NCBI GenBank assembly: GCA_003556835.1
Contig: PWQG01000106.1
Location: 1 to 7,345, forward strand
Length of the DNA: 7,345 nucleotides
Reading direction: 5' to 3'
Source: Gammaproteobacteria bacterium
GTDB taxonomy: Bacteria > Pseudomonadota > Gammaproteobacteria > Pseudomonadales > Pseudohongiellaceae
In this document: positions 1-6,351 of the stretch, one piece after another
Numbering within the stretch: the stretch's first letter is position 1
How the letters are laid out: the number at the start of each line of letters is the position of its first letter
Notes under the pieces: generated by a model
Told to the model about the DNA's origin: nothing
Databases searched by the model: none
What the model saw: only the letters and a program-made list of their open reading frames with translations
Program-made: the position numbers and the translations under genes

Positions 1-49
1 CAAGGACAGCATATTGATCCCGGATCGGGTCCGAGAAACCACTGCTTAA
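1..49 (+). CDS. nadB: C-terminal end of probable L-aspartate oxidase (partial)
   Basis: Reading plus frame from base 2 gives a 15-residue tail, KDSILIPDRVRETTA, ending at TAA 47-49; the rest lies left of the window. The SILxP-like core resembles the extreme C-terminus of NadB (E. coli NadB ends with ...SILSPGNHY...). In Pseudomonas nadB lies beside ygfX-sdhE-ygfZ, the same gene block seen here. NadB is a cytosolic FAD enzyme that oxidises L-aspartate to iminoaspartate, the first step of de novo NAD synthesis. The stop abuts the stop of ygfX on the other strand with no base between. With so few residues, the identity rests mostly on synteny; the tail could belong to another gene or be chance. 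Confidence 0.42.
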   Translation, partial: KDSILIPDRVRETTA

Positions 50-469
50 TCAGTCCAGATCTGGCAGCCAACCGGCCAGATAGCGTCGCAACTGACGCCG
101 ATCCGCATTGCCGGCACTGTCGGGCAGGATGATCACGGCGATTCTGTGCCACCCGCCCCCTGCGATCCGAAAACGCAATACCTGTAATCCGGTCGTGGAA
201 AACGCCCCTGGCAGACAGTGTGCTTCCAGTCTGTCTCCGCCACGATGCAACAGGCAATGATCCTGGGTCAGCGTGATGGCATCGACACGTACTCCGTCAA
301 GACAATGACGTCGCAGCAGGACCAGCAGGGAAATCATGGTGAGCAGATGCAACAGCGCTTTCAGCATCACTGCAAGCACAGCCCATTGGATGGCCAGCGT
401 CAGCAACAGATGCAATAAAACAAGATAGCTGACCAGGAAGGCCGACACACGCAACGATATCTTGTACAT
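50..469 (-). CDS. ygfX: YgfX (CptA)-like small membrane protein
   Basis: 139 residues. The N-terminal half carries two hydrophobic helices (about residues 8-30 and 31-52) followed by Arg-Arg, then a soluble domain ending in a VIILPDS...RRQLRRYL segment that resembles the C-terminal 'LPDS...FRxLRxxLR' pattern of the YgfX family. In E. coli YgfX is an inner-membrane protein encoded next to sdhE. It has been described as the toxin CptA, acting on MreB and FtsZ, with SdhE (CptB) as the antitoxin, but the toxin role is debated. Start: ATG at 467-469 has AGGG (476-479) six bases upstream; the GTG immediately before it would add one residue but fits the ribosome site less well. It lies 72 bp downstream of sdhE on the same strand, so the two are probably co-transcribed. 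Family assignment rests on position, length and topology as much as on sequence. Confidence 0.8.
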   Translation of the reverse strand: MYKISLRVSAFLVSYLVLLHLLLTLAIQWAVLAVMLKALLHLLTMISLLVLLRRHCLDGVRVDAITLTQDHCLLHRGGDRLEAHCLPGAFSTTGLQVLRFRIAGGGWHRIAVIILPDSAGNADRRQLRRYLAGWLPDLD

Positions 470-541
470 CACTTTCCCTGTGATACGGAAGATTCTCAGC
501 TGCCTCTACACAGAACACAGGCTTATTGGGCGCCCTGTCCG

Positions 542-802
542 TCAAGCCCGGTTGCTGGCGGCGTGGGCACGGATCCGGTCGACCATGACCTGCACCTGCG
601 GTTCGGGATGCTGTACCCGGTCCACAAGGCAGGCAAACAGATCCTGGTCTTCCTCATCCAGCAGGCGTCGATACACCCGCTGCTGTTCGTCCGCCAATTC
701 CGGCAGCACCTGCTGTGCGAACGGCAGCAGCAACAGGTCCAGCTCCAGCATACCGCGACGACTGTGCCAGAGCATTTTCTTGTAATCCGTTTCTGTTACC
801 AT
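542..802 (-). CDS. sdhE: SdhE, FAD assembly factor for succinate dehydrogenase
   Basis: 86 residues, the usual family size (E. coli SdhE is 88). The conserved RGxxE motif is present as RRGMLELD (residues 15-22; Gly17 and Glu20 match the essential Gly16/Glu19 of E. coli). A 'LLDEEDQDLFACL' stretch matches the RLLECDDPDLFNWL helix of E. coli. The protein is a small five-helix cytosolic chaperone that promotes covalent FAD attachment to SdhA and, in enterobacteria, FrdA. The start ATG at 800-802 is well supported by AAGGTGAG (805-812), with AAGG six bases from the ATG. It is divergent from ygfZ, as in E. coli, and ygfX follows on the same strand. No sdhABCD genes are in the window. It is also called YgfY or CptB. 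Confidence 0.95.
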   Translation of the reverse strand: MVTETDYKKMLWHSRRGMLELDLLLLPFAQQVLPELADEQQRVYRRLLDEEDQDLFACLVDRVQHPEPQVQVMVDRIRAHAASNRA

Positions 803-843
803 AGCTCACCTTACCATTATCCTATGTGAACGCTGATTTCGCC
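803..843. promoter_or_regulatory. Divergent sdhE / ygfZ intergenic gap
   Basis: Only 41 bp separate the sdhE ATG (minus) from the chosen ygfZ ATG (plus), or 23 bp if ygfZ starts at GTG 826. Promoters for both directions must therefore lie here or run into the opposite gene. The sdhE ribosome site occupies 805-812. A GATAAT hexamer on the minus strand (816-821) resembles a -10 box, but it sits 3 bp from the sdhE ribosome site and has no good -35 partner. I see no clear plus-strand promoter. The assignment as a regulatory region is by geometry, not by recognised elements. Confidence 0.4.
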
Positions 844-1794
844 ATGAACGCCACACTGATTGCACTACCAGAATTCGACATCCTGCGGATCTCGGGCGCG
901 GACACCGACCGTTTCCTGCAGGGGCAATTGAGTTGCAACATGGAAATGGTCACCGCGCGCCAGAGTCGTCCGGGCCTGTATTGTAACCTGAAGGGTCGCA
1001 TCATTGCCGACTTTGTCGCCCTGCGCCAGGATACCGATGCAGTGCTGCTGCGCTGCGCATCCGGCATGGCCACCGTGCTGCAGGAACGGCTGCAGAAGTA
1101 CAGTGTGTTTTTCAGCACAACAATGCAGGTGGAGAGTGAACGCTGGCAACGCCTCGGTCTGTTCGGCCCCGAAGCTGAAGCCGTGGTCGAGGCGCTCAGC
1201 CCGACTCTGCCGGAAAAGGACTGGGAGACCGCATGCGAGGGTCCTCTACACATCATCCGATTGCCCGGCCCTGAAACCCGTTTTGAAATCCTGCTGCCCG
1301 CCGACGAGCCACTACCCTCAGCTCTTGACGCACTGGGTCTCAGCAAGGATCAGCTGCACTGGCAGCTCGCGGACATCCGGTCAGGGCGGCTGCCGATCAC
1401 AGGCGAAAACTCGGAGCAGTTCACTCCCCAGGTGCTCAATCTCGACATCAGTGGCAGTATCGATTTCCGCAAAGGCTGTTTCACCGGTCAGGAAGTGGTG
1501 GCCCGCATGTACTACCGCAGTACGGCCAAAAAGCGACTCTACCATGTGGTGACACAAGACCCTCTGGGCGCGGAAGCATCCCCGGCTGTTAATGCCCTGG
1601 GTATCCGGTATGCCAACGGAAAAAGCGAGCCGGTGCTGGCCGCGCTCCCCAACCCTGAAGGCCTATTGGAAATGTTGGCCGTGCTGCGCTGTGAGTCGGT
1701 CGAAGACAACACGGAAATGGTGCTGGAGGGAGCCGGTCCACAAGCAATGCCCGTGGACGCCCACTCACTGGTGCCGGAACTAGGGAACCTCTGA
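844..1794 (+). CDS. ygfZ: YgfZ, folate-binding Fe-S enzyme maturation / repair protein
   Basis: 316 residues from ATG 844 (E. coli YgfZ is 326). The fold is related to the glycine-cleavage T-protein (GcvT). The family signature K-G-C-[FY]-x-G-Q-E is present as KGCFTGQE (nt 1471-1494), including the conserved Cys (residue 212). Other family-like stretches are 'ISGADTDRFLQGQLSCN' near the N-terminus and 'NLKGRIIADF'. In E. coli YgfZ binds tetrahydrofolate and is needed for full activity of certain Fe-S enzymes, notably the tRNA methylthiotransferase MiaB, and for coping with oxidative stress. Start: an in-frame GTG at 826 would add six residues; neither start has a visible Shine-Dalgarno, so ATG is preferred but not certain. 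It is divergent from sdhE, as in E. coli. Its TGA (1792-1794) is 2 bp from the TGA of the convergent RND permease. Confidence 0.95.
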   Translation: MNATLIALPEFDILRISGADTDRFLQGQLSCNMEMVTARQSRPGLYCNLKGRIIADFVALRQDTDAVLLRCASGMATVLQERLQKYSVFFSTTMQVESERWQRLGLFGPEAEAVVEALSPTLPEKDWETACEGPLHIIRLPGPETRFEILLPADEPLPSALDALGLSKDQLHWQLADIRSGRLPITGENSEQFTPQVLNLDISGSIDFRKGCFTGQEVVARMYYRSTAKKRLYHVVTQDPLGAEASPAVNALGIRYANGKSEPVLAALPNPEGLLEMLAVLRCESVEDNTEMVLEGAGPQAMPVDAHSLVPELGNL

Positions 1795-1805
1795 ACTCAG
1801 GGTTC
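1785..1805. other. Imperfect hairpin spanning both convergent stop codons
   Basis: Left arm GAACC (1785-1789) pairs with GGTTC (1801-1805), and CTG (1791-1793) with CAG (1798-1800). T1790 is bulged and the loop is AACT. The stem is 8 bp and contains the TGA of ygfZ (1792-1794) and that of the permease (1797-1799, other strand). A bidirectional terminator at a convergent junction is a natural reading, but neither strand has a U-tract after the stem, so classic intrinsic termination is not supported. The sequence also encodes the last residues of ygfZ, so the pairing may be chance. Confidence 0.3.
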
Positions 1806-4800
1806 GTCGACCCGCTGATTCACCGTGGAAACCTGACCACCACCGCTAGCGTTGCCACGGCTGGCGCCGGATGCCACATCACTCGCTCCCGCATATCGCT
1901 CCTGCAGACGCCCCAGCATTTTTCCAACTGCCTGGGGTGAACCGGTATTGCGCGCCAGCATATAGTAGACCACCGGCACCACAAACAGGGTCATCAGCGT
2001 GGTCATGAGTACCCCGGAGAATATGACCGTACCCAGCAGCACCCGACTCTCCGAGCCCGCACCGGTGGCCATGATCAATGGCACCGAGCCCATCATGGTG
2101 GACATGGCCGTCATCAGCACAGGCCGCAGACGCATGTCACAGGCTTCCACCAGGGCTTCGCGGAAGGCCAGCCCCTGATCCCGCAGTTGATTGGCGAATT
2201 CGACAATCAGAATGCCATTCTTGCTGGCGATACCAACCAGAATGATCAGGCCGATATTGGTATAAATGTTCAAGGATCCACCGGTGAGCAGCAAACCCAA
2301 CAGGGCACCAAAAATGGCCAGTGGCACCGTGGTCATGATCACCAATGGATGCACAAAGCTCTCGAACTGCGCTGCCAGCACCAGGAAGACCACCAGCAGG
2401 GCCATGGCAAAAATGAAGAGCAGACCGCCGCTGGCTTCCTTCAGGTCCAGTGATTCACCTTTGTAGTCGATCTGGGCATGTTCCGGCAATTCGCTCGCCA
2501 CAACACCTTCGAGGAACGCCAGGGCCTGCTCAAGTTCCACGCCGGGTTGCAGGTCGGCCGAAATGGTGATGGCCCGCATGCGGTTGTAGCGGTTGAGCGA
2601 ATTCGGCGCAGACGTGTTGCTCACGCTCACCACATTGGACAGTGGAATGAGCTGCCCCGTGGTGTCCGAGCGCACAAATATATTGGTCAGGTCATCGGGC
2701 GTGGAACGCTGTCCTTCCTCGGCCTGCAGGATCACGTCGTATTCCTCGCCGCGATCCACAAAAGTGGTCACGCGGCTCTCCCCCATCATGGCCTGCAAGG
2801 TGCGTCCAATGGCCTGCACGGAAACCCCCAGATCAGCGGCCCGTACCTGGTCGACACTGACATCAAGTCCCGGTCGTGTTTCCAGGTAATCGGAATTGAT
2901 ACGGTTGAACATGCCGCTTTCCTCGGCATGGTCGATCAGAAGGTCGCGCCATTCGACCAGTTCATCGTATTCACGCCCGCCGATGACAAACTGCACCGGC
3001 ATTCCCCCACCACCGCGGACCAGACCGGAGCGCATGAAGGTGTTGACCTGCAGGCCGGGCATGTCTGCCCAACTGCTGTTGAGTTGCTGCATGACCTCTC
3101 CCGTGGACAGATTGCGCTCACTCCAGGGCGGCAGGGAAATGATGGTCATGCCACTGTTGACGCCGGAACCACCACCAAAACCCGGCACCATGGTGATCAC
3201 GCTGTTGATGTCACCTCGCTCCAGGTAGGGCATCACCTGGTCCTGCAACTGCAGCACCTGGTCGTTCATATATTCCAGGCTGGCACCCTCGGGGCCGGTC
3301 ATCCGCACCAGCATCACCCCCTGATCCTCCTGGGGAGCAAACGCCGATGGCAGCTGCTGCGCCAGGAAGTAGATACCGCCGCCGATCAGGAACAGCACCA
3401 CCAGCACCAGGTGACGGAAGCGCAGACACACGTCCAGGGCATCATGGTAGCCGCGCTGCAACCAGCGGAAGGTCCGTTCCACACCCCGCGTCAGCACATT
3501 CTGCTTGATGTCCTTGCGCAGCAGCTTGGAACACATCATCGGCGTCAGGGACAAGGCCAGTATGGTGGAAAAGATCACCGCACCGCCCACCGTCACAGCC
3601 AGCTCAAAGAAAAGGATGCCCATATTGCCATCCATGAAGACCACCGGCACAAACACAGCTATCAGCACGGCCGTGGTGGCAATCACGGCAAAGGCCACCT
3701 GCCGCGCCCCATTGAAAGAAGCCAGCAGGGGCGGCTCCCCGGCCTCGACCCGCCGCTGGATGTTTTCCAGCACCACGATGGAATCATCCACGATCAGCCC
3801 GACACAGAGCACCAGGGCCAGCAGGGTGATCAGGTTGATGGTCAGGCCGAACGCGGCCAGCACGATGAAGGCGGCCAACAGGCAGACGGGAATGGTGACC
3901 GCCGGTATCAACATGAAGCGGAAGGAGCCCAGGAACAGGTAGATGACAATACTGACCAGCAACACGGTCAGCAGTATGGTCTGGTACACCGAACTGATGG
4001 CATTCTCTATGAATTCGGCATCACTGGACGACAGAATCAGTTCCATGTGGTCCGGCAGGGTTGCATTGATGCGATCCGCCAGGGCCACGGTGTCCTGCAT
4101 GACACTGAGGCTGTTGGCGGTCGACTGCTTGACGATGCCGATGCCAACAGCGTCCTGAGCATTGCCTCGATACACGGTCCGGTTGTTCGCCGCCGCGAGT
4201 TCCACCTGGGCCAGCTCGCCCAGTCGCACCAGATGGCCGTCATCTCCCCGGGAGACCACCAGCTGGCGGAAATCATCCACCGATTGATAGGCCCGGTCGA
4301 CACGCACGGTGAATTCCCGGTCGAGGGAATCGATGCGTCCGGCCGGCAGCTCCACATTCTCACGTCGCAGGGCCGCATCGACATCCATGACCGTCAGGTT
4401 TCGCGCCGCCAGGGCGTTGCGATCCAGCCAGACCCGCATGGCATAGCCACTGCCGCGCACCTGGGCATTGGCCACCCCGTCGATCACGGCAAACTGATCC
4501 GAGATATACCGATTGGCATAGTCATTGAGTTCCAGCAAAGACATGCTGGAACTGATCAGGTTGAAATACTGGATGGGCCGGGCGTCGGCATCGGCCTTGG
4601 CAATCTGCGGCGGATCAACCTGCTCGGGCAGACGCCGGACCACTCGCGAGACCTGGTCCCGGATGTCATTGGCGGCCTCGTCGATGTTGCGGCTGACATT
4701 GAATTCGACGGATATGCTCGAGCTGCCATCACGACTGCTGGAGGTGATGGCGTTGACCCCATCGATCCCGTTGATCTGGCTTTCGATCACCTGGGTGATC

Positions 4801-4985
4801 TGGGTCTCGATGACTTCGGCGGCAGCACCGGGATAACTGGTATTGATGGAGACAATGGGTGGGCTGGTGTCCGGATACTCACGCACCGGCAACTGCAGGA
4901 AGGACAGGATCCCGAAGGCGATCAGCAACAGGCTGATCACACTGGCAAAAACCGGCCGCTTGACCGAAACATCCGACAATACCAT
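1797..4985 (-). CDS. RND-family (HAE1-like) efflux pump inner-membrane permease
   Basis: 1062 residues, close to AcrB (1049). This is the proton-driven transporter of a tripartite efflux pump. The N-terminus (LSDVSVKRPVFA, then a first transmembrane helix at about 11-30) is typical of the family. Two large periplasmic loops (about 35-335 and 545-850) carry the porter and docking domains; helices 2-6 lie at about 336-485 and 8-12 at about 852-1010. The proton relay is intact: Asp400-Asp401 in helix 4 (GLIVDDSIVVLEN, nt 3783-3788), Lys922 in helix 10 (GIASKNGILIVEF, nt 2220-2222), and Arg952 in MRLRP, matching AcrB D407/D408/K940/R971. The AcrB drug-pocket phenylalanines appear largely replaced (see findings). 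A polar, Gly/Ser-rich tail of about 50 residues follows helix 12. It is the second gene of an operon, 41 bp after the adaptor; only a weak GAG lies ahead of the ATG. Substrates cannot be read from sequence, and drugs, bile-like compounds, lipids and solvents are all possible. Confidence 0.95.
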   Translation of the reverse strand: MVLSDVSVKRPVFASVISLLLIAFGILSFLQLPVREYPDTSPPIVSINTSYPGAAAEVIETQITQVIESQINGIDGVNAITSSSRDGSSSISVEFNVSRNIDEAANDIRDQVSRVVRRLPEQVDPPQIAKADADARPIQYFNLISSSMSLLELNDYANRYISDQFAVIDGVANAQVRGSGYAMRVWLDRNALAARNLTVMDVDAALRRENVELPAGRIDSLDREFTVRVDRAYQSVDDFRQLVVSRGDDGHLVRLGELAQVELAAANNRTVYRGNAQDAVGIGIVKQSTANSLSVMQDTVALADRINATLPDHMELILSSSDAEFIENAISSVYQTILLTVLLVSIVIYLFLGSFRFMLIPAVTIPVCLLAAFIVLAAFGLTINLITLLALVLCVGLIVDDSIVVLENIQRRVEAGEPPLLASFNGARQVAFAVIATTAVLIAVFVPVVFMDGNMGILFFELAVTVGGAVIFSTILALSLTPMMCSKLLRKDIKQNVLTRGVERTFRWLQRGYHDALDVCLRFRHLVLVVLFLIGGGIYFLAQQLPSAFAPQEDQGVMLVRMTGPEGASLEYMNDQVLQLQDQVMPYLERGDINSVITMVPGFGGGSGVNSGMTIISLPPWSERNLSTGEVMQQLNSSWADMPGLQVNTFMRSGLVRGGGGMPVQFVIGGREYDELVEWRDLLIDHAEESGMFNRINSDYLETRPGLDVSVDQVRAADLGVSVQAIGRTLQAMMGESRVTTFVDRGEEYDVILQAEEGQRSTPDDLTNIFVRSDTTGQLIPLSNVVSVSNTSAPNSLNRYNRMRAITISADLQPGVELEQALAFLEGVVASELPEHAQIDYKGESLDLKEASGGLLFIFAMALLVVFLVLAAQFESFVHPLVIMTTVPLAIFGALLGLLLTGGSLNIYTNIGLIILVGIASKNGILIVEFANQLRDQGLAFREALVEACDMRLRPVLMTAMSTMMGSVPLIMATGAGSESRVLLGTVIFSGVLMTTLMTLFVVPVVYYMLARNTGSPQAVGKMLGRLQERYAGASDVASGASRGNASGGGQVSTVNQRVDEP

Positions 4986-5026
4986 GGCTAGATCTCAGTT
5001 CTGGCGTTCAATGGACGTACTCCGGC

Positions 5027-6181
5027 TCAGGTCTGTTCCCGGGCCCTGGCCCCTTCGCTGCTTTCCGCATCGGGACGGGGCAACTCCCGCATACCCGTAC
5101 TCAATATCCGCACCGGTTGGTCCGGTCGCACCTGTCCGACGCCCAGGGTGACCACTCGTTGCCCGGCCTCCAGTCCGGAGCGTATTTCCACCAGCCCCGG
5201 CCGACGGCGGCCGACTTCGACTTCCACGCGCCGGGCAACCCCTTCCCCATCCACCAGGAATACAAATTGCTGCCCCTGGCTGGGCACAACAGACTGCTCG
5301 GGAACCACGAGCACTTCGGATTCATCCAGGCTGACACCGACGTTCAATAACATACCGGGGCGCAGCCGCATATCGCCATTGTCGATATCGGCCCGCACAC
5401 GAACTGCACGGGTGACCGGATCGACTCGCGCACCCACGTTGGTCACGGCGCCCTCGAACACGAGATCCGGATACACCACGCTACGGGCCCGGATCGACAG
5501 CTCACGACTCAGCTGCGCCAGCCTTGATTCGGGAATGGTGAAATCGACACGGATCGTGGAAATGTCGTCCAGGGTGGTGATCAGGGTCCCGGGAGAGACC
5601 ATGGAGCCTTCACTGACTTCGCGGAATCCGAGCACGCCGGAGAACGGCGCCCGTATCAGACGATCCTCCATATTGGCCATGATCCCTTCAAGCCTTGCCT
5701 CGGCCGTTTCCAGATTCGTGGCAACAGCATCCAGCTCACTGCCGGATACCAGGTCACGTTCGGCCAGGCTGCTGATTCGCTGATACTGCCGCTCGGCATC
5801 AGACACCGTGGCGCGGGCTTCGGCAAGACGGGCGGCCTCGGCGGTATTGGTCTGCTCCACCAGCAGATCTCCAGCTTCCACCAGGTCCCCGTCCTGGAAA
5901 TGGATACGGCTGACCGTGTCCGAGACCTTGGCCGTGATGTCCACCGATTCCCAGGCACGACTGGTACCGATCGACTCCACGTCATCGGCCATGGTGTGCC
6001 AACGTACTTCCGCCACTTCCACGGGTGTCTGGCCACCGCCTCCGCCCATGCCTGGAGGCCCTCCACGGCCCGGCGGTCCACCGCCGGAACTGCTCTGCAG
6101 AGCGTGGTACACGGCATAAGCCAAGGCTAGCGCAGCCAGCATGAAAAACAGCAGCAGGGGATGACGCTTCAGGAATTGCAA
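5027..6181 (-). CDS. RND efflux pump periplasmic adaptor (membrane fusion protein, HlyD-like)
   Basis: 384 residues from TTG 6179-6181. Order: a short cytoplasmic start, one membrane anchor (about 8-28) with no lipobox Cys, a Gly/Pro-rich linker (about 30-51), first lipoyl half (about 76-110, AKVSDTV...FQDGDLVEAGDLLVE), an alpha-hairpin (about 112-172, heptad-rich and short), second lipoyl half (173-205, DRLIRAPFSGVLGFREVSEG), beta-barrel (about 206-285) and membrane-proximal domain (about 286-365). RAPFSGVLG is the usual adaptor signature. The protein links the inner-membrane permease encoded immediately downstream to an outer-membrane channel. Start: TTG 6181 has a strong GGGAGAG six bases upstream. 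An in-frame TTG at 6217 would add 12 residues (including a Cys) but lacks a ribosome site. No channel gene is in the window, so a separately encoded TolC-like partner is inferred. Confidence 0.93.
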   Translation of the reverse strand: MQFLKRHPLLLFFMLAALALAYAVYHALQSSSGGGPPGRGGPPGMGGGGGQTPVEVAEVRWHTMADDVESIGTSRAWESVDITAKVSDTVSRIHFQDGDLVEAGDLLVEQTNTAEAARLAEARATVSDAERQYQRISSLAERDLVSGSELDAVATNLETAEARLEGIMANMEDRLIRAPFSGVLGFREVSEGSMVSPGTLITTLDDISTIRVDFTIPESRLAQLSRELSIRARSVVYPDLVFEGAVTNVGARVDPVTRAVRVRADIDNGDMRLRPGMLLNVGVSLDESEVLVVPEQSVVPSQGQQFVFLVDGEGVARRVEVEVGRRRPGLVEIRSGLEAGQRVVTLGVGQVRPDQPVRILSTGMRELPRPDAESSEGARAREQT

Positions 6182-6187
6182 ATTTTT

Positions 6188-6194
6188 CTCTCCC
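6188..6194 (-). promoter_or_regulatory. Shine-Dalgarno deciding the adaptor's TTG start
   Basis: On the minus strand GGGAGAG ends six bases before TTG 6181-6179. This is the strongest ribosome-binding match near the start of the gene and favours the internal TTG over the more upstream TTG at 6217. No ATG start in frame precedes the membrane anchor; the first in-frame ATG lies inside the hydrophobic segment. Confidence 0.7.
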
Positions 6195-6275
6195 GGTAAT
6201 CTGGCTGCACAGGACAAATGGTCCAGTCGGCGAAATACACGTCGCAGTATGCTTGAGCTGGCGCAGACAAGCGTT

Positions 6276-6292
6276 ACAGAGTGTTACCCTGT
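6276..6292. promoter_or_regulatory. Operator-like 17-bp dyad upstream of the efflux operon
   Basis: ACAGAGT-GTT-ACCCTGT: the 7-bp arms are inverted copies matching at 6 of 7 positions, around a 3-bp centre, about 95 bp upstream of the adaptor start codon. The size and symmetry fit a dimeric repressor site, and RND operons are commonly controlled by TetR-, MarR- or MerR-type regulators, but no regulator gene is in the window and I do not recognise the motif. Chance occurrence is possible. Confidence 0.3.
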
Positions 6293-6351
6293 CGCTGTTT
6301 TTCGCCAGAATGCCCTAAACGTACGATCAATCAGGGAAAATGGATGGGGAT

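Larger units (their letters stand above)
6182..6351 (-). promoter_or_regulatory. selO-to-adaptor gap, probable leader/promoter region of the efflux operon
   Basis: 170 bp lie between the end of selO and the adaptor start, both minus-strand. Unlike the other gaps in the window (0-72 bp) it is long enough for a separate promoter. It contains a 17-bp dyad at 6276-6292 and, overlapping it, GTTAC repeated with a 10-bp period (6273-6277 and 6283-6287). I see no intrinsic terminator for selO (no stem followed by a T-tract on the minus strand) and no convincing -35/-10 pair; TTGTCT followed by CATACT has too short a spacer (13 bp). Whether the operon also receives read-through from selO is open. Confidence 0.45.

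Noticed and set aside
528..535. GGGCGCCC palindrome between sdhE and ygfX.
   Set aside because: Short 8-bp self-complementary GC run with no extended arms or T-tract; not enough to call a terminator or operator.
50..802. sdhE-ygfX as a novel toxin-antitoxin module.
   Set aside because: This is the known CptB/CptA (SdhE-YgfX) pair; the toxin-antitoxin reading is already published and disputed, and SdhE has a well-established flavinylation role.
816..821. GATAAT on the minus strand as a -10 box for sdhE.
   Set aside because: It would place the transcription start inside the sdhE ribosome-binding site, and the best -35 candidates match only about 3 of 6 positions.
822..1346. 174-codon minus-strand frame inside ygfZ.
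   Set aside because: Ser/Arg-rich translation with no recognisable motif; the plus strand carries the YgfZ signature across the same bases.
2478..4991. Very long open frame (837 codons) on the plus strand opposite the RND permease.
   Set aside because: It is the mirror of a well-coded gene in GC-rich sequence. Its translation is rich in His, Gln, Gly and Asp without domains or membrane segments, while the minus strand has full RND family motifs throughout.
6311..6334. CCCT...AGGG pairing just after selO as an intrinsic terminator.
   Set aside because: Only a 4-bp stem with a loop of about 16 bases, and no T-tract follows on the minus strand.
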